A stretch of DNA of 52,846 bases from an uncultured Clostridia bacterium (GTDB taxonomy: Bacteria; Bacillota; Clostridia; TANB77; CAG-508): contig CALXVB010000008.1 in NCBI GenBank assembly GCA_944391855.1, forward strand, positions 1 through 52,846, read 5' to 3'. The notes beneath the pieces were generated by a model. It saw only the letters and a program-made list of their open reading frames with translations, made no database searches and was not told the origin of the DNA. Within the stretch, counting starts at the first letter, position 1; each line of letters begins with the position of its first letter. Both the position numbers and the translations under genes were made by a program. Below, one piece after another: positions 23,388 through 33,997 of the stretch.

Positions 23388-26300
23388 CTATTCTTCTTTC
23401 TTTTTAAGTACTTTTACTTTAATTAATACAATTCCTGCTACTAGTACTACTGCTACAATTCCAGCTATAATGTAGAAGAAGTTGTTCTCACCAAATGGTG
23501 TTAATATAACTATTCTCTCTGCTACACTACTATCTACTTCTGAAGCATCATCTAGTAATGGATCTTGGTTTCCGACTACTGAGTAGGCCATTCTTCTACC
23601 ATTTGTGTTAGAAGTTTTTACAATCTCAATCATGTTAGTATATTGTAAATCGTCTTCTGTATTTTCTGGTGTTATTAATTGTGATAGTATTAATGTTTTA
23701 CTTATTTCGTCTCCTGGTGCCAATTCTGTATTAAAGCTTGAAGTTTGAATTATAGTATTAAATTGTGCAATGTTATCTGTTAATCTATTATTTACTAAAT
23801 CTCCACTTAATAAATCTGCACCTGATATAACTGACCAGCCATCTCCACTGTTTGTACTATTATTTGCTTCGAATTGTAAGTTGTTCTGTACATAGTCTAC
23901 TACTTGCTCTGTTGTAGTTGTTGATATGCTTGCGCCTGAAATATCTCCTTTATAGTAGAAGTTCTTATTATCTCCGTCAACATAGTCCACCTCGCCTACG
24001 TTTGTAACCTTGATAGCATATGTTACTTGGATTGTAGCGCCATGCATTAATTCTTCGTCCATTGTAATCTGTACTAAACCTTTGTCTGTATCTCTTACAA
24101 TATTATCTATTTCATCTCTGTATGAATATCTATGTCTATTTTCATCTCCATAGTATTCTTCATACATTCCTATAGCATCTCCTTCTTGATAATAATCGTT
24201 TCCTCCAACTCTATCATCATCCGCATCTATTTTGTTTTTGTCTATGCTATATTCTTTATGATCTTGCCATAGAGCATTGTTTGCAGCTTCATTTATATCA
24301 AATAATATACTATTATTTGCAAGTGTTACTTTAATATTTGTTATAGATTTATCTATTTCTAATTGTGCTTTTGGTCTTTCTGTTAATCCTAAATCTATAT
24401 TATTTAGTGTGTAATTACTATTATATTGGTTATCTCCAACATAATTTTTACTTGAGTTAGATGAGTTGTTTGCTGTTGCTTTGTCTCCATCTGATTGTTG
24501 TCTATCATACTCAAATTCTACTACTATAACACCTGTCTCTGCTGTCATATATGTATTATCCATAAGCTCATTATATAAACTTGAGTCTCCACTATATGGT
24601 GAAGCTAAAACTTCTGCTATATGGTTTGTTACATCTTCATCACTGTAGTCTATTACTCTGTCTCTACCTGCAACTTCTCTTGCTGAATTTACAGGTCCTA
24701 TGATATTTAATCCAGATCTATTTGAAGTACTCCAAATGTCTTTTGCGTCTGAATAATTTGTAGAGTCACTATCTGATTTGTAGATATCATATCCATAGGT
24801 GCCACTTTCGTTTTGCGTTGCTGTATTTGTGTATCCTGTATATCTTCCATCTATATCTGTTTGACCTGATTGTTCTATACCGTCTTGATATGTTGTAGAT
24901 TTAAAATCTTGTCCATTGTATGATACTGGTTGCTCTCCAGATGGAATAGCTGTTTCTAAAGTATCTCCATAGTAGAATCTTATTACATAATCTCCTGGTA
25001 TATAGCTTTCAAAATTATATCTACCATTGCTGTTTGTTGTGGTTTCCTGCCAAATATATTCTGAACCATCAATACATTTTTCAACTAATTGTACCGTTAC
25101 TCCACTTATTCCTGTCTCTTCATCTTGTCTTACACCGTCTCCAATAATTGCATCTTCAGAATTATTTGAGTCTCCAACTGTTTCGGTACGTTCATCTTCC
25201 CATACAGTACCATTTGCTTCTCTCACAGCATCTGTGTCTATTACTACTCTTAATGATGGTGCTCTATCCGTATCGTCTTCGAAGTTTTTCTCGTATCTTT
25301 CTCCTTGTAGATTTTCTTCTACTAGGTTACCTGGGTTAGAATCTCTATCTAATAGTCCAGCTATATCTTGGGAATCTTTGCTTACTCCATTTGGAAGTTC
25401 TGTACCATCTCTATAGAATGTAGTATATCCATTTATTTCAGCTATGTTCTCTTTAGGACTACTATCATCATCTAATATTATTCTATTTCCTTCTTTATTT
25501 ACCTCAAATGTTAAGTAAATATATGCACTTTCTCCTGTTGCTAACTTCTTATCCTCTAGTCCTCTAATATATAAACTTTGATATTCGTTTCCAAGATTCT
25601 TCTCATTACCATATCTGCTTTGTCCTTCTGTTGCTTCTACCTCTCTTGAATTATCTATAAATCCTACTGCTGAAGTGCTTTCATTATCTATTACAGATTG
25701 GTTTTGATTCATCATTTCATAATATTGGTTTTGGTCTATAGTTGTACGTGTATTATCGCCGTCTCTATACATTATCCAAGATAAGTTTGGTTTATATGTA
25801 TAATCTGCATCATAGTAATCTACTACTTCTTTAATTTGTGACATTATACTCATTGATTGGTTTCTAACTGTAATTTTGTATGTTATATATACCTCTAAAT
25901 CTGAGCCTGGGTGGTTTAATGCTGCTGAATCATAACTATAATCTGTTTCATATATCTCTCTGTTATATCCACTATTATAGTATGCTTCATAATCTGACAT
26001 TCTTACGTTTATATCCCAATAAGTATTATTGTCATTTCCGTCTGCATTGTTTGAACCCTCTTCTTCCTCTACTCTTTTATCGTAAGTATATATTACAGTT
26101 TTATCATTTATTTTTAATGCTGCTTTATATACGTCTTTTCTAAGAGCTGCATCAAATTCTTGTCTTCTCCATAGTCCTAAGTTTACATGTAATTGTCCTG
26201 GATAAATTGGTTCATACGTTGTATTTCCTACTGTTATAGAACTTGTATTATAATCTGCTGCACCTGCTATTCCAACGTCGTCATTTATTATAAATTGATC

Positions 26301-28526
26301 ATATACTGGATATAAATCGATTTTTCCACTAAATGGTGATCCTGAATATGCTTGTATATAACAATCTTCTATAAATTGTAGTTTTCTTAATGTCTCTTCA
26401 TCTCCACCTGCTATATCATTATATATTTTCCTCATCGCACTATCATCTGGGAATTTCTTATTGCTTTCTATATATTCTCTTACTCTTGCAGAAATTTCTC
26501 CTTCAGAAAAGTTAGTTGTCTCTATACCATTTTCGTCATATTCATATCCATCAACTAATTGTATTTCTGTTTTAGAATATGTTCCATTATCGTTTAATGT
26601 ATATCCCATTAAATCTAATTGAGTATATATTGCGTTTCTACTTCCTACTCCTAATGTATTGCTTGAAGGATAGTTTTCTGGATATGATGCTATTTCTTCG
26701 AATCTTTCGTCAAGTTCATTTCTTGAAATATCTACTCCAGTAACTCCCACTCCTTCAGATTCTGTACCTTTTGAAGTCACTTCCCATTCAGTTGTGTTAT
26801 ATAATCCTGCATTTACCATTTGCTGGGCTGAACCATATTGTCCTCCTCCAGTATTTAAGTATTCTGTTGGTAGGTATCGTTGTCCATTATATTCAAATAC
26901 TACATAGTATTTCTTTAATGGATCTAATCCAGAGAATAAATACTCTCCATTTTCATCTGTGTATGTAGGATTTATTCTATAATATATATCATTTGGATCT
27001 GTACTTTCTTCTCCACCTTCAGTAGATAATTCTACTACTTTTCCATCTTCATCATATAATGTTACTTTTACATTCTTTAATCTTATATCTGCGTTTTCAC
27101 CTGTTGTGTTGCTTACACCATCAGCCATTGTCTCTTTTCCTGTTGGTACGTCTTCCCATACATAACCACCAAGTTTCATTGTAATATCTATTTTGTCATC
27201 ACCCATTGGGATTTCTAAATATGTTTTATATAAATGTCTTTCTCCTCTTAATACGTTTATATGGTCTTGTGCATCTATAGCTTCTAGCCACGAATACGCT
27301 GTACAGTAGTAGCAGCAGCCACCACAATTATATGTACCGCCCTCTCCATCAGAATGTCCGTGGCAATGGTAATTATGTTCGTCACTCCATGTTACTTTGT
27401 ATACTTTTGCATCCATTTCACAAACATATGCTGATGCACTCATCCATTGAAAGTCTATATGTAAAACAAGTTTACTTACACTTTCATCTGGGTCTGTTAT
27501 GCCTTCATTTGGATTTCCTATCTTTAAGTAGAATTCTTCCTCACCTGCTGATACTCCTTTTGGATATATCTGTTCAGAATAATCTACATAAGAGTTATCA
27601 TCCATTGTTGGTTCGAAAAATTCTAAATCATATTCTGTTCCATCATATATGTATTTTTCTATTTCTATTTTCTCTTTAACAACTTCATCTTTAGAGTTAT
27701 ATCCTATGAAGTACATATCTGATATTCCACCAAATGCCACTCCATCATAAGCACCATTTATGTAATCTATTGATAAAGGGCCTACTGTCAATGTTTGTGC
27801 TTGATAATCTACTAAAGTTCTAACCTCGTCTAAATTTGTTTCATCTTTAGCATCAATATTTGGATCTGTTGTACTTGCACCTTCTGCATTTGCTGTTTTA
27901 TCAAAGAATTCTTCATATCTTAAAGCTTCTTGATATAGTTCTTGTCCTTCTTCACTAATTCCAGTATGTTTTCCTCTTGCTTTCGCAAAATCTGTAGACC
28001 ATACTGCGTTTTGTTTTAAATCATCCCATTCTCCTAATGTAGGATATGTTAATATATATGCTAAATCCGGATGATATTCTCCACTAGGGTCTATTAAATC
28101 GTAGTGCCTTCCTACACAATACATATATGGATATGTTATTTCTCCATTATGTTCAAATTCTCTACAATAGCCGTGAGTTCTAGGCCATTGTTTTTTGTTG
28201 CCGTTCATATCTCCATATTTTAATGCTGTTTCTATTCTTAAATCTTCACCAGAATTATGGAACCTTATACCATGGTTTACACAATAGAATTCTCTTCCGT
28301 TTGCATCGGCCAAGCCAGTAGGTGTAAATTGTGTTATTTTCAAACTTCCATCTGGATGAGTTACAACGGATTCTGCTACTTCTTCTACTGGAATTTCTTC
28401 TTTTGCTGCTGCAGTAGCTGTATCTCCATCTACTGCAAGAGAAATTTTACTTAGTAGCATTAGGATAGTTGCTATAATTCCTATTACTATTATTGCAAAT
28501 ATTTTCTTTGCTCTATTTGTCTTCAT
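23388..28526 (-). CDS. Giant surface protein with thioester and SdrD-B-like domains
   Basis: This 1712-residue exported protein has a signal peptide (about 7-32) and then a thioester-adhesin (TED/TQXA-like) domain. C82 in REFYCVNHG and Q172 in LKQNAVWS, preceded by LAYILTYPTLGEW, match the Cys-Gln pair of covalent host-binding adhesins. Residues 384-408 hold a dense cluster, HNYHCHGHSDG then CGGCCYYC, that looks metal-binding or disulfide-rich. SdrD-B/Cna-B-like domains follow at about 453-580 (GGYVWEDVP...DENGEYLFSGL) and 1103-1220 (NGTVWEDERTE...SNGRYNFESYIPG), and DUF11-like strands near 1540 (YAIKVTNVGEVDY). The tail has LTPFGENN, a membrane helix (about 1683-1703) and KVKVLKKKEE, without LPXTG. 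The gene follows the other giant gene by 20 bases. Confidence 0.85.
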   Translation of the reverse strand: MKTNRAKKIFAIIVIGIIATILMLLSKISLAVDGDTATAAAKEEIPVEEVAESVVTHPDGSLKITQFTPTGLADANGREFYCVNHGIRFHNSGEDLRIETALKYGDMNGNKKQWPRTHGYCREFEHNGEITYPYMYCVGRHYDLIDPSGEYHPDLAYILTYPTLGEWDDLKQNAVWSTDFAKARGKHTGISEEGQELYQEALRYEEFFDKTANAEGASTTDPNIDAKDETNLDEVRTLVDYQAQTLTVGPLSIDYINGAYDGVAFGGISDMYFIGYNSKDEVVKEKIEIEKYIYDGTEYDLEFFEPTMDDNSYVDYSEQIYPKGVSAGEEEFYLKIGNPNEGITDPDESVSKLVLHIDFQWMSASAYVCEMDAKVYKVTWSDEHNYHCHGHSDGEGGTYNCGGCCYYCTAYSWLEAIDAQDHINVLRGERHLYKTYLEIPMGDDKIDITMKLGGYVWEDVPTGKETMADGVSNTTGENADIRLKNVKVTLYDEDGKVVELSTEGGEESTDPNDIYYRINPTYTDENGEYLFSGLDPLKKYYVVFEYNGQRYLPTEYLNTGGGQYGSAQQMVNAGLYNTTEWEVTSKGTESEGVGVTGVDISRNELDERFEEIASYPENYPSSNTLGVGSRNAIYTQLDLMGYTLNDNGTYSKTEIQLVDGYEYDENGIETTNFSEGEISARVREYIESNKKFPDDSAMRKIYNDIAGGDEETLRKLQFIEDCYIQAYSGSPFSGKIDLYPVYDQFIINDDVGIAGAADYNTSSITVGNTTYEPIYPGQLHVNLGLWRRQEFDAALRKDVYKAALKINDKTVIYTYDKRVEEEEGSNNADGNDNNTYWDINVRMSDYEAYYNSGYNREIYETDYSYDSAALNHPGSDLEVYITYKITVRNQSMSIMSQIKEVVDYYDADYTYKPNLSWIMYRDGDNTRTTIDQNQYYEMMNQNQSVIDNESTSAVGFIDNSREVEATEGQSRYGNEKNLGNEYQSLYIRGLEDKKLATGESAYIYLTFEVNKEGNRIILDDDSSPKENIAEINGYTTFYRDGTELPNGVSKDSQDIAGLLDRDSNPGNLVEENLQGERYEKNFEDDTDRAPSLRVVIDTDAVREANGTVWEDERTETVGDSNNSEDAIIGDGVRQDEETGISGVTVQLVEKCIDGSEYIWQETTTNSNGRYNFESYIPGDYVIRFYYGDTLETAIPSGEQPVSYNGQDFKSTTYQDGIEQSGQTDIDGRYTGYTNTATQNESGTYGYDIYKSDSDSTNYSDAKDIWSTSNRSGLNIIGPVNSAREVAGRDRVIDYSDEDVTNHIAEVLASPYSGDSSLYNELMDNTYMTAETGVIVVEFEYDRQQSDGDKATANNSSNSSKNYVGDNQYNSNYTLNNIDLGLTERPKAQLEIDKSITNIKVTLANNSILFDINEAANNALWQDHKEYSIDKNKIDADDDRVGGNDYYQEGDAIGMYEEYYGDENRHRYSYRDEIDNIVRDTDKGLVQITMDEELMHGATIQVTYAIKVTNVGEVDYVDGDNKNFYYKGDISGASISTTTTEQVVDYVQNNLQFEANNSTNSGDGWSVISGADLLSGDLVNNRLTDNIAQFNTIIQTSSFNTELAPGDEISKTLILSQLITPENTEDDLQYTNMIEIVKTSNTNGRRMAYSVVGNQDPLLDDASEVDSSVAERIVILTPFGENNFFYIIAGIVAVVLVAGIVLIKVKVLKKKEE

Positions 28527-28546
28527 TTCCTATTTCCTCCTTCCCT

Positions 28547-31500
28547 CTATTTTTTCTTGTTTAGAACACGTTTTTTTATTTCATATACTCCGAATCCCAA
28601 TATTGCAATTACTGCTAGGATTATACCTGTATATGTTATTATTTTACCTGTTACTAATGATACTACTACTTCTGCTTTTGACATATCATCTTCTGAATTA
28701 ATTTCGTTGCCTACTGTTGAGTCTATATCTTGTAAGCCTAGCTCATTATAGCTTTCATAAATTTCCGCATTATTATCTAAAGTATCTAATAGGTCTTCTG
28801 TTATTCTTATACTTACTACTAAAGTTACTTCTTTAGTTTCTCCTGGATTTATTACTTCGTTTGCTAAACTTGCATTGTATATATTACCATTTTCTGATAA
28901 ATACCAATCTGGGTTTAGTTCTGTACTAAAGCTTACTTTTTCTGGTAAGTAGTCTACTATTTTACTTGCATAGCCAGGTACTGAACCTTCATTTGTTACT
29001 GCTATCTTGTATTCAATTACTGCACTACTTTTTCCAACGTTTCTTTCAAGTACTTCAACCTTTGCTACTTTTGTATCTTTACCATATTCGTCAACTCTCA
29101 TTCCTATTGTTGGTGTTGTAAGAGTTATTTTATTTACATATTTATCTAATCTCAAGTCAAATTTATTTGCTGTGTATAAACCTATATCTATGTTTCTTAT
29201 GTTTTCACCATCTATAGTTAGAACGTCTGTGATACCCGCTATTCTTCTTTCTCCATTTAGTGTTAAATTAACGTCTATAGCGTCTGAGTTAAATCTTTCA
29301 TTTACTCCTTCTTTTTGATATTCTGTTAAACTATAGTTTGAAGAATCATATACAAATACTACAACATATTCACCGTTTGGTAAATTATCGAATTGATATG
29401 TACCATTATCTGAAGTTGTTGTTATTTTATCTTCATTTGTATCTGGGTCTTTAACTATTGCACTATTGTCTTTGTTTAATAGTATAACTTGCATATTTGC
29501 TACTGTTGGTTCTGATGAATCTCTTTGTCCATCTAAGTCTTCATCTATCCATGCTGTACCTGTTATTCTATATCTGTTTGGTGCACTTGGATTATCTCCG
29601 TTTCCATGATTTGCATTTGGGTCATATTCTATTATTGCTGTTACTTCATTTGAAGTAATTTTGTCAAATCCTATTGCCTCCAATGTTGCTACTGTTTTTA
29701 TTTCTTTATCATTTTTGTCTGGTAACATATTTGCTTTTACTGTTACTTCAACTGTTGCTGACGTTCCAGAAGCCATTTCTGGTATTGTTATTGTAAATTT
29801 TCCATCACTTGCTCTTTCTAAAGTTTTAGTTGTTCCATTATATGTATAGGTTGCTTTTACAAAGCTTAATCCTTCTGGTATTGACATTTCCATTTTGTTT
29901 GTAACAGAATCTATTTTTCCGTTATTTCTTATTGTGAAGTTATAGCTATATTCTGTTCCTTCTTTAATATATTGTTTTTCAAGTTCTGCTTGCTCTATAG
30001 TTAATTCTACTTTTTCTGCATGGAATCTTCTAACATTTGAATATTGTTCATTTATTCCATCTGCCTTTGCAGTCATTATTGTGGTTAAGTCTCCATAGAA
30101 ATCTTCTACTTCAAATTCAATATATACATAAGTTTTAGTACGTAAATTAATATCTATAGGTTCGTCTCCTGTATTTTGTCCTTGGTCGCTATCCATAAAT
30201 GCTCTTAAACTCTTTAATTCGCCTACATTTACAGATATGTTATTTCCATCTATAGTAACTCCATCTGTAATTTTATTTGTAAATGTTTTATCATCTGAAT
30301 AATATACATTTCTAATTTTGATTCCGTCTGGAAAGCTTAAATTAAGTGTTACATTTGATAAATCTTTATCATTTGATACATTTTCTATAGTTGTATTATA
30401 TCTAATAATTTTCCCTTTTCTTAATGTTTCACTTTCATAAGTATCAGGCGCATTAGTTATTTTTAAATCTCCTTCTAATACTGTAAATGTAAATGGTGAA
30501 GATTGTAATTCTCCTGTTACATTGTCTGCTACTAAAGACACAACATTTTGTACTTCTTTATCTCCTGGATATTTATGTTCTATAATTTCTACTTCTCCAT
30601 CATCTGGATTAGTTGTTATTGTTGTTGCTGTTCCTTTTTCTATTCTTAGCTCGTATCTTACTGTAACAGTTTCTCCTGCCGCTATGTTTCCTAGTGATAT
30701 TGTTTTTTCTCTTTCTTCACTATCTACGTATGCACTAGTTCCTTCTTCTATTTCTGTATGTACTGTTCCTTCAGGTGCCACAACTTTTAATGCAGCATTT
30801 TCTAATGCTTTATCTCCTGTATTTTTTACTGTGGCTGTTACTTCTACCACTTGTTCTTCTCTTACTACTTCTGTTGCTGTAGAAAGTGTTATTTCTGCTT
30901 CTGGTCCCGTGCCTGTTGAGAATTCTATTATAGCAGATACTTTATTTTCCGGCATTGAACCTATTTCAGAATCGTTTGTATAGTAAATTTTATACATTGC
31001 ATAAGTATTATTGTTTGGAGTTAAATTTTCTGGTATTTCAACTCCATAACTAAAGTTTATTCTAGAACCAGAACTTATTTTATAATCATCATTAAATACT
31101 ATTAAGAATGATTTTGAACTTGTTTTTGCTGTTTCTGACCAAGCATTATTGCTATCCGATAAGTTGTTTCCCGCATTTGCGTTGTCAGAATAATATATTT
31201 TATAGTTTGATGATTCTACTCCTGATAGTGTAATTCCTGATGCTAGTGGCATTGTAAATGTTGATCCCATATCTGTATCAGTATCTATTTGTTTGTTTCC
31301 TTGTGCTGGAATTCTTCCTAAAACTGAAATTCCACTTATGTCATTTGAGTAGTTGTTTATTAAAGTTCCACTTATTGCTGCAGTTCTTTTTGCTGAATAT
31401 GTATCTATCTCTACATTGATTGGACTATCAGATATTGATAGTATATCTTGCTCTCCCTCTTTATAGTTGCTTATTCCGCTTGCTGCAACGACTCCATTTG

Positions 31501-33601
31501 GCGCAACAAATGTTATATTTTCAGATACTGTTCCTTCTGGTTTTGTTGCTGTTTCATTCTCATTTGTATATTGTAATGTTACTTCGTCACTTCCGCTTGG
31601 TGTTAATGTATCTGTCGTTAAGTCTGTATTTAATACTACTATTGCACCTTTATATTCTGCATCTATTGCATATTCTGTTTGATTTCCTTCTAACTCTACT
31701 ATTATTACTTTGTGTCCATTTTCTTCTGATAATTTCGAACTTTTTACTTCTAGCCCATTATCTAATAATATGTTTGTGCTTTTTAGTTTAACGTCTTCTA
31801 TATATGAAGGTAATGTTATTTTTAATGTAGGGTCTTTAAATAATGCATTGTATACACTAGACGTATCTAGCACTGCTCTAATTTCTACATTTTCGTTTGT
31901 TAAAACTGTTGTTAAATCTGTTTTATTTATTGCTAATTCTACTTTTGTTTCTGGCTCTTTAAGTGATATTTGTGCTATCTCTTTAGATGCTGTTATATCA
32001 CTTTTTCCTTCCATCTCTACTTTTATTTTATTAAAGCTTTTCATTTGATCTATAGAATAGTCTATTTCTCCTTTTAAAGCTTTTATTACATTTATTTCTA
32101 ATTTTCCTTCTATGATCGGTGCTGTTGTTGTTATTACTAGTTTATTATTGTTGCTAGAGCTTATGTCTAAACTGTATACTCCATTTTCTAGTTTTGTTTC
32201 TTTATTTATTTTCCCAAGCTCTGTTCCATTAGCATCTTTTACTAAAATCTCACCGTCTTCGCCTAATATTTTGTTAAATATAGCTTGGCTAATTTCTACT
32301 CTTCTATTATATGCATAATTTTTTCCGTTTATTGTTGTAGAGCCTTCTTGTTCTTCTGCTGTAACAAATTTATCGTATTCTTGTACTAACTCTAATGAAG
32401 TTGTTAATTTGCTACTGTTAATTGTTGCTACATATTTTGTAGTATATTCTGTTTCGTTTTTGTCTTTTGCTTCATAGTTTGCATATACATATCCTTTACT
32501 GATATCCTTAGTTACTTGAACTTCATAATCTGCTATTGTTCCTAAAGTTTCTGTATATTTAACTTCTTGTACTGTTGTTTTTGTTATATTTGTTTCTTCA
32601 TTATTATATATAGTTAGATTTGATACTGCTGTAATGCTACTATCTATTCCGTTTTGAACTGCATAGTTATAAACTTCTTTTCCTTCAAATAAATATGTTA
32701 CTAAATATTCATCTGTAGCATTTTTCTTCCATGAAATGCTATCTTGTAGGTTTGATACATTTAGTGTTACTTTTCCTGTTTCTATATCGTATGAGTAATT
32801 ACTATTTGTAAATTCTAGACCATCTGTTTTTCCATTAGTTGCTTCTGTTTTTGTTGCTATTCCTGTTACTGTTGTTGGTTTTACATCATTTATTTCTGGC
32901 ACAGTTAATTCTACCGACGTATTTTTTATAGGTAGAGTACTGTCTTCTACATTAGAATTTACTTTTGTTTGTATCATTACTCCATAATTGTCATTTATAG
33001 CATAAGGAATGTACTTTGTTGTTTCAAGACTTAGTTCTGCCTCAGCTGTTCCTTTCCAAGAAAGTTTATTTGTTACTTCTTTTTCTATAGAATTTCCTTC
33101 GCCTTCTCCATCTACATAGTTTCCTGTAAGTTTTGCCTTAGTTTCCTTAGCGAAATAATCCAAATCCACACTATCCTTGTTTAATATTTCAATTGGAAGC
33201 TCTATAGTAATATCTGAACCGTTATTTAATTTATTTAATATGATTTTACTATTTTCAGTATCAATACTTTGAATGTTTTCATTCTCAATGCCATCTTTTA
33301 GTTTAAAGTTTGCATTTTGAAATTCTACAGTTCCATTTTCTAGATACCCCGAATTATTAACCTTTACATTTAGATATAGTTTCGCATCTTCTGAACCTAT
33401 ATCAAATGTTTGATTATGTATTTCTCCATAAAAATATGAGTTAAATTCAACATTCTTGTGATTTGTTTTAGAAGTTTGCTCATTTAACTCTTCATCGCTT
33501 AATGCGTACGCTATTGTAAATTCTCCAAGAACTGCCATATTAGCGCCCATTAACACTATAACCATAATTAGTGCAATAATTTTTTCAAATAGTTTACTCA
33601 T
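28547..33601 (-). CDS. Giant surface protein with DUF11-like and SdrD-B-like repeats
   Basis: This 1684-residue protein has a signal peptide (about 8-33) and then more than 1300 residues of beta-rich repeats resembling COG1361/DUF11 modules (for example ATVKNTGDKALENAALKVVAP, YNFTIRNNGKIDSVTNKMEMS, IEYKIAVTNEGSVPGYASKIV). One SdrD-B/Cna-B domain spans about 1342-1450 (RITGTAWIDEDLDGQRD ... SDNGTYQFDNLPNGEYVVVF). The C-terminus has SLVTGK, a membrane helix (about 1655-1677) and EIKKRVLNKKK, like a sorting signal without a canonical LPXTG. It is likely an envelope-anchored stalk or adhesin. A strong promoter (33633-33661) drives it and the downstream giant gene. Confidence 0.85.
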   Translation of the reverse strand: MSKLFEKIIALIMVIVLMGANMAVLGEFTIAYALSDEELNEQTSKTNHKNVEFNSYFYGEIHNQTFDIGSEDAKLYLNVKVNNSGYLENGTVEFQNANFKLKDGIENENIQSIDTENSKIILNKLNNGSDITIELPIEILNKDSVDLDYFAKETKAKLTGNYVDGEGEGNSIEKEVTNKLSWKGTAEAELSLETTKYIPYAINDNYGVMIQTKVNSNVEDSTLPIKNTSVELTVPEINDVKPTTVTGIATKTEATNGKTDGLEFTNSNYSYDIETGKVTLNVSNLQDSISWKKNATDEYLVTYLFEGKEVYNYAVQNGIDSSITAVSNLTIYNNEETNITKTTVQEVKYTETLGTIADYEVQVTKDISKGYVYANYEAKDKNETEYTTKYVATINSSKLTTSLELVQEYDKFVTAEEQEGSTTINGKNYAYNRRVEISQAIFNKILGEDGEILVKDANGTELGKINKETKLENGVYSLDISSSNNNKLVITTTAPIIEGKLEINVIKALKGEIDYSIDQMKSFNKIKVEMEGKSDITASKEIAQISLKEPETKVELAINKTDLTTVLTNENVEIRAVLDTSSVYNALFKDPTLKITLPSYIEDVKLKSTNILLDNGLEVKSSKLSEENGHKVIIVELEGNQTEYAIDAEYKGAIVVLNTDLTTDTLTPSGSDEVTLQYTNENETATKPEGTVSENITFVAPNGVVAASGISNYKEGEQDILSISDSPINVEIDTYSAKRTAAISGTLINNYSNDISGISVLGRIPAQGNKQIDTDTDMGSTFTMPLASGITLSGVESSNYKIYYSDNANAGNNLSDSNNAWSETAKTSSKSFLIVFNDDYKISSGSRINFSYGVEIPENLTPNNNTYAMYKIYYTNDSEIGSMPENKVSAIIEFSTGTGPEAEITLSTATEVVREEQVVEVTATVKNTGDKALENAALKVVAPEGTVHTEIEEGTSAYVDSEEREKTISLGNIAAGETVTVRYELRIEKGTATTITTNPDDGEVEIIEHKYPGDKEVQNVVSLVADNVTGELQSSPFTFTVLEGDLKITNAPDTYESETLRKGKIIRYNTTIENVSNDKDLSNVTLNLSFPDGIKIRNVYYSDDKTFTNKITDGVTIDGNNISVNVGELKSLRAFMDSDQGQNTGDEPIDINLRTKTYVYIEFEVEDFYGDLTTIMTAKADGINEQYSNVRRFHAEKVELTIEQAELEKQYIKEGTEYSYNFTIRNNGKIDSVTNKMEMSIPEGLSFVKATYTYNGTTKTLERASDGKFTITIPEMASGTSATVEVTVKANMLPDKNDKEIKTVATLEAIGFDKITSNEVTAIIEYDPNANHGNGDNPSAPNRYRITGTAWIDEDLDGQRDSSEPTVANMQVILLNKDNSAIVKDPDTNEDKITTTSDNGTYQFDNLPNGEYVVVFVYDSSNYSLTEYQKEGVNERFNSDAIDVNLTLNGERRIAGITDVLTIDGENIRNIDIGLYTANKFDLRLDKYVNKITLTTPTIGMRVDEYGKDTKVAKVEVLERNVGKSSAVIEYKIAVTNEGSVPGYASKIVDYLPEKVSFSTELNPDWYLSENGNIYNASLANEVINPGETKEVTLVVSIRITEDLLDTLDNNAEIYESYNELGLQDIDSTVGNEINSEDDMSKAEVVVSLVTGKIITYTGIILAVIAILGFGVYEIKKRVLNKKK

Positions 33602-33632
33602 AATAACCTCCGTTTTTATAACATATACATAT

Positions 33633-33661
33633 ATTATACGACATTTTTATTGTTTTTTCAA
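33633..33661 (-). promoter_or_regulatory. Promoter of the giant surface-protein operon
   Basis: Minus-strand TTGAAA (33661-33656), a 17-base spacer and TATAAT (33638-33633), about 32 bases before the ATG at 33601. Confidence 0.75.
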
Positions 33662-33677
33662 TACTTTCCTGGCTTAT

Positions 33678-33694
33678 TTCAGGCTTTTCCTGAA
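33678..33694. promoter_or_regulatory. Dyad upstream of the surface-operon promoter
   Basis: TTCAGG-cttttC-CTGAA is a 6-base perfect dyad about 17 bases upstream of the -35, with a further CCTGG nearby. It could be an operator. The rest of 33602-33997 (396 bases) is AT-rich with no ORF that I trust. Confidence 0.3.
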
Positions 33695-33997
33695 CTTTTT
33701 ATGTATATCTTGTGTCATTTTACTATATTTTTACTTAAACATACTTTTTATGGCATTATAATATATTATATAATAATTATATTTTAGCATTTTTTATTAA
33801 CATTTCAACTTATATATTCCTTATATTTCATGCATTATTCTATATCTTTTTACGGAAGCTCACATACCAAGAGAAATATTAAAATTATATTACATTTTCT
33901 TTACAGTTTTACAATTTATAATTTTAGTAACTAATTTTATTATTTTGAATATTATATTATAGTTTTTTAAACATATATTATATAGAGGTGATTAAGT

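Noticed and set aside
31420..31791. Leucine-rich plus-strand frames opposite the giant surface genes
   Set aside because: They arise from Asn/Ser/Glu-rich codons read in antisense and lack ribosome sites.
23388..33601. Canonical LPXTG anchor in the giant proteins
   Set aside because: No LPXTG is present; only LTPFGENN and SLVTGK precede the membrane helices.
33602..33997. Riboswitch upstream of the surface operon
   Set aside because: The promoter lies only about 32 bases before the start, leaving no room for a structured leader.
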